NCBI RefSeq assembly: GCF_963678635.1
Contig: NC_087062.1
Coordinates: forward strand, 39,635,330 to 39,699,329
DNA: 64,000 nucleotides
DNA from: Symsagittifera roscoffensis
Taxonomy: Eukaryota > Xenacoelomorpha > Acoela > Convolutidae
Direction of reading: 5' to 3'
The notes under the pieces are model-generated. The model was not told the DNA's origin, searched no databases, and saw only the letters and a list, made by a program, of their open reading frames with translations. Below, in pieces: positions 1 to 11,276 of this stretch (its first letter is position 1; every line of letters begins with the position of its first letter). The translations under genes were made by a program, and so were the position numbers.

Positions 1-8
1 GAAAAAAT

Positions 9-87
9 GATAGAAAATTTATAACGATTCTTGAATCACCGATTACCGATGATTGAAGAATCGTTATAAACTTTCTATTAATTTTTT
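9..87. repeat. Imperfect palindrome
   Basis: Arms of about 26 bp around TATAACGATTCTT and its complement AAGAATCGTTATA face each other across a short loop (ccgattaccga). There are about two mismatches in the core. It could form a hairpin. It lies at the outer edge of repeat A and may be part of that repeat's terminus or a small foldback element. Confidence 0.7.
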
Positions 88-89
88 CT

Positions 90-860
90 TTCTTTGTTTT
101 TATCATTTTTCTTTCAGCTGCACTTTTCTTCTATGCAACGTCGAGTGATATTTTGGTTATAGTTTTCTTGTTATGAATCATTTGCAGTCTATCGATTTGT
201 GATTGTCTAAACTGAGAAACACAGTGATTGTTCTTAATCGAAATTTTTTATTGATCAAATTGTTATGACTACAATAGCTCGTGTGATTGTGCCTTGGATA
301 TGTGATGTTTATCGGCACACAAAATTCTTCACTTTTGCCAGATGGCACAACCAGAAGACCATAAACTTTTAAACTCGTGTCTGGATTTTTTGTTTTTCGA
401 ATGTTTCATCCCAAGGTACCTGTTTCACTCTTTTGCATACAATTAGGCCACCGCTTCAATCTATCATTAAATATGCACCCAGTTATAGGTGACTTCGCCT
501 CCGACATAATTTTCATTGACTTTACGTTAACGAGTTTCTTAGAACTTAAACATACTTAAATTGAGTAAACTTTTAGAAGAACTTGCTGACTGTAATTATT
601 GCGCACTGTGCCAGAGATCTTTCAATTAACAGTAATCGAAATATTCCAAAACACTTGCTGCTCTGAACAACTTGGTATAAAAAATATGCCAAAAATTGGA
701 CTGCAATTTTTCTAATTGCTTGGGTAGGTTATTCTATATTTTTTTCCAAGTTTGTTTTTTGTAGTTTTCTCAATTCAAAACCATTTTTGAAATCATCCTA
801 CTCATTCTATTCATGGAAAATTTAGTGGATGTATTTCCAAACAAAGCTTCTTTTCTTTCC
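90..860 (+). repeat. Dispersed repeat A, uninterrupted copy
   Basis: This stretch is present in inverted orientation at 10258-10880 and 6470-6741. Matching landmarks include TTTCTTTCAGCTGCA, GAATCATTTGCAGTC, AGATCTTTCAATTAACAG and TTGGGTAGGTTAT. The 60-codon open frame inside it (377-559) is not preserved as a clean frame in the other copy, so I do not call a gene. The copy at 6.5-10.9 kb carries two insertions that this copy lacks, so this one shows the pre-insertion state. Confidence 0.75.
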
Positions 861-867
861 AAAACGG

Positions 868-1120
868 GTCGAGGTCCCGCTCAGAAATGAGCGGTTTGAG
901 CAGTTTTTCAGCAAGATTTGAGCGGTTTGAGCGGTTTGGGCGGTTTTGGCGGTTTTTTTGGAAAAACCGCTCAAACCTCTCAAACCTTGCTTAAAAAACC
1001 GCTCAAAAACTGCTCATTTCTTGCGGTGATTTTTGAACAGTTTTCATTTTTGAACAGTTTTTAAGCAAGAATTGAGCGGTTTTTAAGCGGTTTTTGAGCA
1101 ATCTTATAAAGAAAACCGAT
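868..1120. repeat. GAGCGGTTT minisatellite forming a large hairpin
   Basis: The motif TTGAGCGGTTT and close variants (GGGCGGTTTT, GAACAGTTTT) recur many times. Up to about 957 they run in one orientation, and from about 962 in the complement (AAACCGCTCAAA), so the block folds on itself around position 959. After about 1030 the motif returns in the first orientation. No coding potential is seen. Confidence 0.75.
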
Positions 1121-1149
1121 TAAAACCAACAAAAAGGCCTGGAAAGGTA

Positions 1150-1280
1150 ATGTGACCCCAGGTTGACCTCCATAAACCGAAAATGCTTATCTTACAATTC
1201 CCCACGCCGAAAATGCGAATCATAAAATTGCCTGCATCAAATGTATGGAAAAATGCTAATCATACAATTTTCATACAAAT
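1150..1280 (+). repeat. Truncated copy of the GGTTGACC foldback element
   Basis: CCAGGTTGACCTCCATA followed by ACCGAAAATG and several ATCATACAATT-type motifs matches the left end of the complete element at 38605-39285. It stops abruptly where repeat B begins, near 1284, and has no right terminus. Confidence 0.6.
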
Positions 1281-1283
1281 TCA

Positions 1284-4200
1284 AACGTCGAGTGGTGTTT
1301 TGATTACAGTTTTGATCACCGAATACCGATTTGAGTTTATTAAATCGAAATTTTTTGTTCAGCAGTATGGGTCAATTAAAAAATTTGGCGTTAAATCTAA
1401 TGAATAGCTCAATCATCGATTCAGCTGCTCGTGCAACTGCAAAGCCACGTGGATAAACTGCAAAATATCCCGATACAATTTTTTCATCGATAGTAGTCTT
1501 GTTGAGTATTCAAGCGTTCACACTGCCAGGTTTTTGTTTGTTAAAAAAGAGATATTTGACACACATAATGACACATAACTGAAATGAATTTCTTTGCAGT
1601 TCAGCTATTTCAGCCCCATCAGCTATTCTGACTTAGGATTTGTTTCTGTTCAAAGTTTTCTGAGAGATGATACATTTTGGTTCAATGCCGAAAAATTTAG
1701 AGAATGGGCCTTAGTTGGGGCCCATTTGCAGTCAAGAACTTGTTTAGAAGGAAATTTTTGGAATGAAAAACAACTTCATTTAACTATCTTTATGATGCTC
1801 AAAAAATTGAACAAAAAAATTGAGCAAGCTGCTTGAAAAAACAGGAAAAGTAGACGCAATTTCCATTGAAAGTTTACCACTACAATTTTCAAAAAATGCT
1901 AAAAAATATGAATAAAACATGGAGGAACAAAACGCATCACTACAAAATGAATTAATGCAACCTTGTTCAAGCAAAGATTGCTGCCACGAAGATTTATCTT
2001 GAAGTTGAACTCAAGAAAAATTATTTCAGGCCTTTCCAATCCACAAAGAATCTACCGCCGCGTAAACTTGCTAATTACCACACCTACTCTTTGTGAACCC
2101 AAACAGGCCAGAGAAACTTAGGCTCAGAGCAAGTGATAGGCCAAAGTATCAAGAAGTATCTCTAAAATCTTGTTTTGAAGCAGGAATCAAGCTTCTCCAC
2201 AACTGGTTTTTTTTGCTATTTTCTATCAGTGCAAACCCAATTGCAGTATTTGCAATTTTTGATTTTTTTTCATCAAAACAGGAGGAATTGAGCAGTTTGA
2301 TTGGAAAACATCTTATGTGGGCGATTCTTATGGAGAAAAAATCAAAAATCAGATAGCGACTTTGTTTGTAATTTTCAGCTGCAATTAAGCTGCTGAAGAC
2401 TACGCTGAAGACTACGTTCTTTCATCATGTTGGGAAATATTATCTGATCATTGTTGTAACTTCCAGACTTTGTAACTATTGAGACTATGAGATATAAGGG
2501 TAAGATTAAGATCGGCATTAGACTAAGAAGTTGCACGAATCTATCCGGCCGAAAATAAGATAGCGTGACGAGCAGACGGTGTATCTTAGCTAAAATTACT
2601 CTATGAGTATACCCAACAGGTCATAACTCAGTAAATGTATCTCTTAGTTTCAGTTTTGGCTTGCTAAAAAAGTTATTTTTTGAAATTAACGAACAAATAA
2701 TTTTTCAATTTTCCTCCAAATAATTTTTGTTGGTAATTTCAGTATTCGGGGCAAAGTCAAAAAGATTTCAAGCCTTTCCAATCCACAAATAATCTACGGC
2801 CGCGTAAGCTTGCTAATTACACACCTATCCTCTGTGAACCCAAACAGGCCAGAGAAACTTAGGCTCAGAGCAAGTGATAGGCCAAAGTATCAAGAAGTAA
2901 CTGTAAAATCTTGTTTTGAACCAAGAATCAAGCTTCTCCATAACTGGATTTTATTGCTATTTTTTATCAGTGCGAACCCAATTTCAGTATTTGCAACTTT
3001 TGATTTTTTTCTTCGAAACAGGAAGAATTGAGAAATTTGATTGGGAAACATCTTATGTGAGCAATTCTTGTGGAGAAAAAATCGAAAATCAGATAGCGTT
3101 TTTGCTTGTAATTTTCAGCTGCAATTAAGCTGCTGAAGACTACGTTCTTTCATCATGTTGGGAATTATTATCTGATAAGTTTTGTACATTCATTGCAATC
3201 TGCTCATCTCACAATCAGCTCTATCTCAAATATGAAAACAGTTTTAAAAAAAGGTTCAATCTGACAAAGAATTTTTCAAATCAACCCAAATCCTAAGACA
3301 ATTTGTAATACGTTTAAATCAACCCAAATCCTAAGTCAAAATCCTAAGAAATCGTAACAATGAATACTCTACAGGTTATTTAAGGAACTGAAGTTCATTG
3401 GGATTGAGCTTTACCATTTGAACAAAAAAAATTGTAGAAATTTGGCTGATATGATGTCGACAGGAGCTTTATGTGAATGTTCTGTTCCATGAGTGATATA
3501 AATTTCTCAGCACAACTGTGCAGGTGCTTAGTTTGCCGACGCATCACAAAATGCGAGGACAGCTATTGTTTACGTAAGTACTAATACAACTTCTACAATA
3601 AATAGTAGCTTTCTGCTTGGAAAAAACAAAGTAGCTTCATTGAAGGGGGAGAACATCTTAAAACTCGACCTGCAAGCCGCTCTGACTGCATCGCGACTTT
3701 GTAAAGTTGTTTTTAGAAAAAATGGGATTGAAATTATGTTCGTTTTTTCCACTGGAAAAATAGCACTACACCTTCGGCTTTAAGCGCAAGATAACCGTAT
3801 TCACGCAGATTATACAGCAAGATGAAAACCCGATTTTAAGCCTCAGATTTTGAAATCTGGTCCAACATCCCCAATTCTTAATATTACCGGAGATAGAGTA
3901 GTCTACAACTCCGAGCCACTTATCCAGTTCTCATGGTTCCCTATTTGATTCTTTTTCCTTACACATATAATCATTAAAACTCCTATTGTTGACGTTTTCG
4001 AAGAAAGCTTTTACCAGAAACTACTAAAAGGCTACAGCATATGAAACAGTGAACAATTCAGAAAATTTTAGGCTGTTTCGCATTTCGTGGAAAAAAATAC
4101 TCTGAACATTAGGGGATTTTAGAAATTGAAATTTCCAAAAATGGTATGTACGCCATTATAGCGACCAGAAATGCTAAGTATGCCATTATAGATTAGCTGC

Positions 4201-4368
4201 AGCATTTTTTTTCAAAATGGTCTGCGCCAAGCTCAAAATCAGTTTCAACATCTCTGTTTCTTTTACAGGCAATTCCAATGAAAATTTTACCACCCCTCGT
4301 CTTCTGCATCCAGATGAACCCTAACTCATTCAAACATGTCGGTAGTGGAGAGATTGGTACTTCTTTTG
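1284..4368 (+). repeat. Large repeat B, left copy
   Basis: This region is collinear with 11314-13679, from AACGTCGAGTGGTG to AGATTGGTACTTCTT. The left copy is longer because an internal stretch (about 2032-2450) is repeated at 2768-3170 with a separate 289-bp repeat (2479-2767) between the two. Open frames within it (1594-1836, 2093-2356, 2810-3031) recur in both copies only as shifted or interrupted frames. They may be remnants of an old coding region, but no known domain is recognisable. Confidence 0.7.
2479..2767 (+). repeat. 289-bp dispersed repeat, copy 1
   Basis: Starts at TTGAGACTATGAGATATAAG and ends at GTCAAAAAGATT. A close copy lies at 5918-6207. No terminal inverted repeat or target duplication is evident. 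Here it sits between two partial copies of repeat B, where it may have taken part in that partial duplication. Confidence 0.7.
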
Positions 4369-5917
4369 TCCTCTAAAGCAGTAAAGTTTCTCTCTACACA
4401 GCAGTAATTTCTTAAATTTAAATTTCCATAGCAGTAAAATTAACATTCCAATGTAGTAAATTCAGAAACAATTTCAAATAATTAAAAGAATACTATACAA
4501 TTTACAAGACGCTTCTTATATAAACTTCAATCGTTCAGTTGCCCATAAAAAATACACTCTTTCCACAATCGCACAGGTCGCCCATGAAGAACTGTTTAAA
4601 TAATGAATTTTAAATTTTAACTTTCACTGATAACAACTCTAACTTCGTTTCACACGTTTCAAATTTTCCTTTAACCCGGTTGGAAGGAGTTACTTAGAAA
4701 ATTGAACCAACCAACGCAATTACTAACGTCACAAAAACACAAACTAAAAGCATGACTTAGAAAGACAATCCCTCGGTACCAAAACCAGATTAAAACCGGA
4801 TAAAATTTTCTCTTGAAAACCACTTTCAAGTTTTACCAAAACAAATTAAAACACAATAAAGTCGAATAACAAATCCAAAACAAAATAATCTATTTTTAAG
4901 AAAAGGACACAACCAAAACAAAAAGAGAAAAAACAAGTAATAAAATTGTAACAAAAGGTTGAACAAATAAAGAGACTCTGCACAACAAGACCATAAAATA
5001 TATAGCCAAACAGAGGGACGTCCTGAGCACGCTCTATAGCCGGCCTAACCCACCGCGTTACAACCACGCTTTGTGACCCACACTTTATTTTTGCCGAGAG
5101 TTGCTCTAGTAAGAGCGACTCCTTAAAAATAACCAAACTAAAATAAAAAACGCTTTTGCGATAACAATTAATAATAAATCATACCTTAAACTCAATTAAC
5201 AAGCAGTAATTATATATATTTAAAACATAAATGCTGTATGTAAAGATTAGAGCCCAAAGGAGATGACAACTCAACTACATTCCAACTCTGGAATGGCAAG
5301 TCTATTCGATTTGCTGCCAAAAGTCACTACGTTCAATTGATTTTAAATATGGACTCAACATCGCAGCAAAGGAAATCCATTGAACCATACCAATGGCCAT
5401 CTCGATGTTGACTACACGTACCGATCCTAGTCATTTGTCAATTCACACGGAAAAGTCGAACTTCAACCTGCACGTAGTCTCGCTCTAAACTTAACGAAAT
5501 TGATACATCATTGCATCGGTCAGAAGTCTTGACACAATCACCCAAGACTACCACGATCAACGAGACCCATCTTGAAGCACGAACGAATTATTCTGCCTCC
5601 GTCTAACACAAACAACCACACTTCTCCTCTCCCCAAGAACTCTACGCTCGCAACATCTAAAAGAAACTAAATTACCCGTCCTTCACAACAATAAACTAGT
5701 ATTTATAAACCGAATAAATTATTGTTAAATTATCACTATAAAAAATTACTAACTCACCAATCATTTTTCATCTCTAACATTGACACTTATTTGTAAGTGC
5801 TGAAACTAATTGTAGTTTTAGCACCAGAACAATTTGAATAAAACTTTGAAAACATTTGTTGTCCTTCTGAATAAACTCCAAGAAATAACTCGCATAAACC
5901 AGTATACACTAGATCCG
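4369..5917. other. Unique AT-rich stretch, no gene called
   Basis: This stretch holds short AGCAGTAA repeats near 4376-4470. It also contains a moderately GC-rich block at about 5270-5660 with a 41-codon open frame on the plus strand (about 5296-5403). That frame looks exon-like in composition but lacks clear splice borders and has no recognised homology. The rest shows nothing. Confidence 0.4.
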
Positions 5918-6207
5918 TTGAGACTATGAGATATAAGAGTAAGATTAAGATCGGTATTAGACTAAGAAGTTGCACGAATCTATCCGGCCGAGAATAAGAT
6001 AGCGTGACGAGCAGACGGTGTAGCTTATCTGAAATTACTCTTTGAGTATAACCAACAGGTCATAACTCAGTAAATTTATCTCATAGTTTTAGTTTTTGGC
6101 TTGCTACAAAAGTTATTTTTTGAAATTAACGAACAAATAATTTTTCAATTTTCCTCCAATTCATTTTTGTTGGTAATTTCAGTATTCAGAGCAAAGTCAA
6201 AAAGATT
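5918..6207 (+). repeat. 289-bp dispersed repeat, copy 2
   Basis: Near-identical to 2479-2767 over its whole length, with unrelated flanks on both sides. That defines the unit's ends independently of repeat B. Confidence 0.7.
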
Positions 6208-6469
6208 GTGCACAAGCTTTGAAAAAATGCGCTTCTCCTTAATATGACAGCAATTTGTTCCTTGAACAACTAATTAACTCTTCTTTGGCTTTATGTTTCG
6301 CAACTTCCTATAGTGAGGAAATGGCACTTTTTTTTCGATCTTTTCTTTCACTTTTTGATGTGATAAATTTGCTTCCCCTCAATAATTGCAATTTAAAAAA
6401 ACTCAATTCCATTTCAAATAACTGAGGGTGGATTCACATAAATGCCTTCTTGTCAACGTTATAGAGTTG

Positions 6470-6741
6470 CATATATTGAAAGAAAAGAAGCTTCGTTTGG
6501 AAATACATCCACTAAATTTTACATGAATAGAATGAGTACGATGATTTAAAAAATGGTTTTGAGTTGAGAAAATTACATCGTAACCGAAGTTACTACACTC
6601 GTATCTTATCATTTCACGCAGACAGCAAATCCTTGAAGTTTCATGAAGGATAAAGGAAGACCTCATAGAAGTATAATATGAGTTAAAATGTAAGTAAGTC
6701 GGCCCAGATTGAGAAAACAAACTTGGAAAAAATTATAGTAA
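6470..6741 (-). repeat. Repeat A, inverted copy, distal part with 136-bp insertion
   Basis: The reverse complement matches 735-860. Between the two halves lies a 136-bp insertion (6573-6708) flanked by TTGAGAAAA on both sides (6564-6572 and 6709-6717). The copy near 772-780 has this 9-mer only once. The inserted segment has no recognisable ends or coding content. Confidence 0.65.
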
Positions 6742-7178
6742 TTCAGTTCAGTTCATTTCAATTCAATTACTCGATACAGTGAAGAAATACATACGTGATC
6801 ACTCAATGCGTCAGGATAGCTAGAACAGGCTTTTCAACCTAACAAGTACTTACCCTCCGGGATAACTATCACAATTAAGTAACGACAACGGGTAAACAAA
6901 TCAGAAAAAATTGTCGACCAGCTGTATATTGTCTAAAAGTTTTGACAGCTGTTCTTGAGAGTACGTTTCGATCTTATCGAGTAGGAGTTTATTTGACATC
7001 AAAAAATTGATACATTTAACAATTTTGCATGAAAGGGAGTTTTCCATAGATTTTGTCTCTAGCGATAAAACGGAATCATTCTGTTAGAAATAGAGCGTGT
7101 ATTTCGTTTAATACTATAAGAACTGACGTTTAGAAAATCGAGAGGGTAACGTTTTATATATTGAAAAATGTTTTTTTT

Positions 7179-7637
7179 TTAAAGTTGAGTTGAATAAATC
7201 TCATGAACTGTATCGATGCCCAGGTCATTAAACTTCGTAATTATTTGGTCGTATTTGCGTTTGAAGAATATAGAGCGGAGAATTCTTTTTTGGCGGATAT
7301 AAATTTTTTCTAAATTTGTTTGGCTAGTAATCCCATAGACAAGCAGACCATATGAAATTATAGGTACCACATATGCCAGGTAGAACTTTAACAGCATTTT
7401 TCGAGATAAAGCTACCCTGCTCTTATACATAATACCGTTAAATCGGACTAGTTTTCTGCACACAGTTTCAACATGATCTTTAAGTTTGAGCTGACTATCA
7501 ATGATAACACCCAAGTATTTGAAACAATTTGTAAATCCTATGTTTTCACCCGTAAGTGAAAAGTCATTAACCAAACCTTGTTTACCAAATGGTGAGATTT
7601 TACTTTTTGTAGCGCTAATCGACAATTTATTTCGCAC
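7179..7637 (-). pseudogene. LINE reverse transcriptase, C-terminal thumb fragment
   Basis: An open frame of 152 codons. It contains FKYLGVIIDSQLKLKDHV, the segment that follows the RT catalytic core in LINE polymerases, and VVPIISYGLLVYG, which matches the conserved thumb region. It is separated from the catalytic core fragment (7678-7926) by a frame disruption. It would be the C-terminal third of ORF2 and has no function alone. Confidence 0.8.
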
Positions 7638-7677
7638 ATGTCAGTCATCTGTTTTCAGCAAATCATTTTTAAAGTAA

Positions 7678-7926
7678 TCATTTACCCTTGCCGTTGGGAA
7701 AGAAGCAAGAATAGCAAGAAGCAAGAATAGCCGCAAAAAGACTTAATTCCGATTTCGAAACAATTTTATTTATATCTTTAATGTAAAGTAAGAAAAAAAG
7801 GGGTCCAAAAACAGAGCCCTGCGGAACTCCGTAGGATATAACCTGTTGCCTAGAAGTACCGTTCAAAATAATAAATTGATGTCTGTTTGTCAAATAACTT
7901 AAAAACAACTTGGTTAACTGTATCAA
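7678..7926 (-). pseudogene. LINE reverse transcriptase core with destroyed active site
   Basis: The translation carries YGVPQGSVFGPLFFLLYI, the B motif of LINE reverse transcriptases. Where the catalytic FADD box should follow, the sequence reads LFAAILASC, so both aspartates are absent. The DNA there is a tandem duplication of a short GCTATTCTTGCTTCTT-like unit (about 7699-7735), which explains the loss and the nearby frame break. Confidence 0.8.
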
Positions 7927-8104
7927 ATGCCTTTTTTAGATCAATAAAAATTGCCAAGCCCATATTTTTTGTCTCAATCGTTTTTTGCATGAATTCAGTA
8001 TTTCGTAGGATAGCATGGATACAAGAATGTTTTTCGCGGAAACCAAACTGTTCAGGTATTATAATATTGTTTTTTTTTAATGAAAACTAGCATTCTTTTA
8101 TAAA

Positions 8105-8419
8105 TTAAATGTTCAAAAATTTTACTAAAAATGTCAAAAGACTAATAGGTCGATAATTACTGGGATTTTTTCTGTCTCCTTCTTTCAGAAAAGCAACAAC
8201 TTTTGCAATTTTACAAGCATGTGGAAAATATGCAGCACTATCAATACATTTATTAAAAATGTTTGCCAGGAAAACAGATATGACTGGTGAACATAATTTA
8301 ATCATTTTAGTTGAAAGACCATCATGACCGATTGAAGTTTTAGTTTTTAAGGCCCCTTTTACATTAAAAACTTCATTTTCATCCGATTTGAAAATTTCAA
8401 AAAAAACAGCAGGTGGCAT
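8105..8419 (-). pseudogene. LINE reverse transcriptase N-terminal fragment
   Basis: This piece includes KTKTSIGHDGLSTKMIK and CKIAKVVAFLKEGDRKNPSNYRPISLL, the fingers region that precedes catalytic motif A (quoted here as two separate stretches: CKIAKVVAFLKEGD and NPSNYRPISLL). It ends before motif A. It belongs to the same decayed ORF2 as the neighbouring fragments. Confidence 0.8.
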
Positions 8420-8739
8420 AGAATTGCTCAGGTGTTTACCAATATTGACGAAGAAATCATTAAGTAAGTTTGGTTCAATCTATTTTTGGGCTGGTTTTTG
8501 TTTTCCGCAAAAAAGATTAAAAGCTTAAGACATTTGTTTTGCTGACATCAATTTTTCAATTTTCTTATCATGATGGTCTCTTTGAGCACGCCTAATTGCC
8601 ATTTTTACCTTTATTCTAAACAATTGGAAGCAATTAATATTCTCAAGTGAAGGTTTCTTAACCATTTTGGCATGAAGACGATCTCTCTTTTTACACCATT
8701 TTATGATATCATTGGTGATCCAGTCTTTGTGTTTTTTCC

Positions 8740-9069
8740 TTAGTAATGCTTGTTGGGGAATTTCAAAATATTCTCATTTTTATTCAAAATTTTCATGTTT
8801 CGATCTATCTTAGAATTGTCACTATCGTCCAAAAAAGGTCCAATAGAGGTAACTAGCGCATAATGATCACTTAAAGAAGTTTTTAAAGTAGTTACGCTCA
8901 TATCATCTTTACTGATGATATGATCAATACATGTAGAACTAGATGCGGTTTCTCTTGTTGCTTCACTATTTGATACGAAGAATCCAAAAAAACTAAGTAT
9001 CAACTTATATTCCTCAATTAATCGAGAATTGCGCGACTCTTCCAGAATATCTGAATTCATATCTTCCAC
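8740..9069 (-). pseudogene. LINE apurinic-like endonuclease, C-terminal fragment
   Basis: The frame contains CIDHIISKDDM and then SLSDHYALVTSIG. SDH is the last catalytic motif of the apurinic-like endonuclease that nicks target DNA for LINE integration. The N-terminal motifs are not recoverable in one frame upstream. It sits directly before the reverse transcriptase pieces, as expected for ORF2. Confidence 0.7.
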
Positions 9070-9366
9070 AATGATTAAGTTCTAACATTTTTCTGAATAC
9101 CTAACAAAAATACCTTTTTGGTAGCCGTCTAAGTTATAAAGTTCCAAGAGATCATTGTCACTTAAACAAGTTTCGCATAAGGCAACGACATATGGTTGCC
9201 ATTTTAGTGAAGCAACAAGAACTTTCAATTGGTCATGATGGTTGAGCAGTGATTGCATATTTAAGAATAGTATAACCCGTGGTCACCCATTAGAAATCCC
9301 TTTAAATATAAAAATAAAGCTTTAACACATAAAAAAAAATGTTTTTCTGATATTCAGGAACTCTTT

Positions 9367-9561
9367 TTAATTTTCAGGTTGATCTTTTTTTTCGCTGCTA
9401 CCCATATTATCATCGCTAACAATGTCACTACTGGTAGTCATTTTCTTAGGAGGTGGAGAATGGCTTTCAATGAGTTTTTCTACCAAACACCATAGTTTAT
9501 CAAATTTCCGCTCTTGTATATCATTTTGCGATTCATGATTACCCGGTGATCTAAAAGCCAC
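9367..9561 (-). pseudogene. Unassigned 64-codon frame within the LINE
   Basis: A charged, low-complexity frame (HSPPPKKMTTSSDIV, then an acidic tail) between the ORF1-like and endonuclease remnants. Its composition fits a linker of ORF1 or the N-terminus of ORF2, but no domain can be recognised. Confidence 0.3.
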
Positions 9562-9910
9562 GTTCCTTTTCCTTCCTTTTCCCCGGAGTTCCCAAAAGAG
9601 AATAAGTTTTGGATATTGAACATTGTCGGAATCAGCAGCATTTTGAGTAACATCCGTATATTTTTTGGTTGTCAGTAGTTACTGAGACATCATTTCCCAT
9701 ATAAATATCATAATCCTTCTTGTTATCAATTGGTTGCCATCTGCCATATGAATTGTACTTCTAAACCTGGACTTGATTCTTATGAGTAGATGTTAGTAGA
9801 TTTTTGTCCCGTCTGCAGTAGTTCATAATTTCCCTATTTTTTTCTGCCAATCGTTCGTTGACATGAATTTTATTTCCCGTTAAATCATCCCAAAAATTGA
9901 ATCTCTTATT

Positions 9911-10201
9911 TCAAACAGCATCTCGCTGGTGATTATACAAAAATTTGGGAATAATCGGACGATTTCGACCCTTCCCTGGTAAATAATGACACGCGACGAT
10001 GTCCTGAGGCTGAATTGAAATATTTACTGACCTTAGTATCTTCACAATTGAATGGGCAGGGTACTCACCACCATCCGACACTCCATGAAATGTTAAACAC
10101 ATAAAAGGAGGAATACCTTTCCACTTTCGTAACTCTTCTTTCCAACTCATGATTGTCGTAAAGAAGCCTGTCATTCTCACCCCGTAATTCTGTAATTTCA
10201 T
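9911..10201 (-). pseudogene. LINE ORF1 RRM-like fragment
   Basis: The translation has LTFHGVSDGGEYPAHSI, IVKILRSVNI and YLPGKGRNRPIIPKFLYN. This is the pattern of the RNA-binding (RRM/CTD) part of LINE ORF1 proteins: hydrophobic strand, IL..L helix, then GK-RPRPI strand. It is the 5'-most coding remnant, about 50 bp from the insertion boundary. The N-terminus is missing. Confidence 0.6.
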
Positions 10202-10257
10202 TCTGTGGGGAATCGATCTGTTTTATTAACTGCTCAAGAAGTAATCTAACAGTAGTA

Positions 10258-10880
10258 TAACCTACCCAAGAAATTAGAAAAAATGTAGTAAAAAATTTGG
10301 CATATTTTTTATAGCAAGTTGTTCAGAGCAGCATGTGTTTTGGAATGTTTCGATTACTGTTAATTGAAAGATCCCTGGCACAGTGCGCAATAATTACAGT
10401 CAGCAAATTCTTCTAAAAGTTTACTCAATTGAAGTATGTTTAAGTTCGAAGAAACTCGTTTACGTAACGTCAATGAAAATCATGTCGGAGGCAAAGTCAC
10501 CTATAACTGGGTGCATAGATATTGATAGATTGAAGCGGTGGCCCAATTGTATGCAAAAGAGTGAAACAGGTACCTTGGGATGAAATATTTGAAAAAAAAT
10601 CCAGAAACGAGTTTGAAGGATTATGGTCTTCTAGTTGTGCCATCTTGCAAAAGTGAAGGGTTTTGTGTACCGATAAACATCACATATCCAAGGCACAATT
10701 ACACGAGCTATTTTAGTCATAACAATTTGATCAATTTCGTTTAAGAACAATCACTGTGTTTCATTGTTTAGACAATCACAAATCGATAGACTGCAAATGA
10801 TTCATAACGAGAAAACCATAATCAAAACACCACTCGACTTTGCATAGAACAAAAATGCAGCTGAAAGAAAAATGATAGGA
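10258..10880 (-). repeat. Repeat A, inverted copy, proximal part
   Basis: The reverse complement matches about 100-735 over its length. The LINE at 6742-10252 interrupts this copy, with the remainder at 6470-6741. Its outer end GAAAGAAAAATGATAGG is the inverse of CCTATCATTTTTCTTTC at 11277-11293, so A and the downstream B copy share a terminal segment in opposite orientation around the MITE. Confidence 0.75.
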
Positions 10881-11269
10881 CGCCTCCCCCTTCAGGGATT
10901 CGACCCCCTGCCGACCCAAAGGGTCCCCCCTTTTTTACTTTTTCAGAAATCCATTTTTGGCCGACCGACCCTAAAGTTTTTTTAAGGCGCCTTCAGCGCC
11001 AATATGTACTATTTTTGAAGGAGGAGCGCGCGCCGAAAAAACGTAATTTTTTGGTCAAATTTTTTCAAAAAGTGCCTAAGAACACTTTTTTTGGCCTGTT
11101 TTCTCAAAAATTTGCCTGCGGTGCAGAAAATTTTGCCAAAATAGGGGCAAAACAGTTCTTTGGGAGAGCTCGAAAAATCAATTTGGTCGACTTAAAAAAA
11201 GGTCGTCAAAATTTTCGATTTTTTTTTGAAAATCCGCCCCCCCTCGAGAAAATCCTAGATCCGCCCCTG
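10881..11269 (-). mobile_element. hAT-like MITE copy 1, one end truncated
   Basis: The reverse complement begins CAGGGGCGGATCTAGGATTT and runs to a GGCGT-type end that lacks the terminal CAGGGGCGGAT. Internal landmarks are shared with 34626-35054, 35787-36192 and 47516-47928 (GGTCGAC, GAGCTCTCC, GGCGCGCG, GGTCGGTCGG). The 140-codon open frame through it (11015-11437) is accidental. Confidence 0.75.
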
Positions 11270-11276
11270 ATTTTTC

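Larger units (their letters stand above)
6742..10252 (-). mobile_element. Decayed non-LTR retrotransposon (LINE) inserted in repeat A
   Basis: Minus-strand remnants appear in LINE order: ORF1-like (10201-9911), endonuclease C-terminus (9069-8740), then reverse transcriptase pieces (8419-8105, 7926-7678, 7637-7179). Both boundaries are flanked by TAGTA on the plus strand (6737-6741 and 10253-10257), and uninterrupted repeat A has a matching single site near 733-737. The 3' end is a TGAAT/TGAAC/TGAAA short-repeat tail, as in L2/CR1-type LINEs. Frames are broken throughout, so the copy is inactive. Confidence 0.8.
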
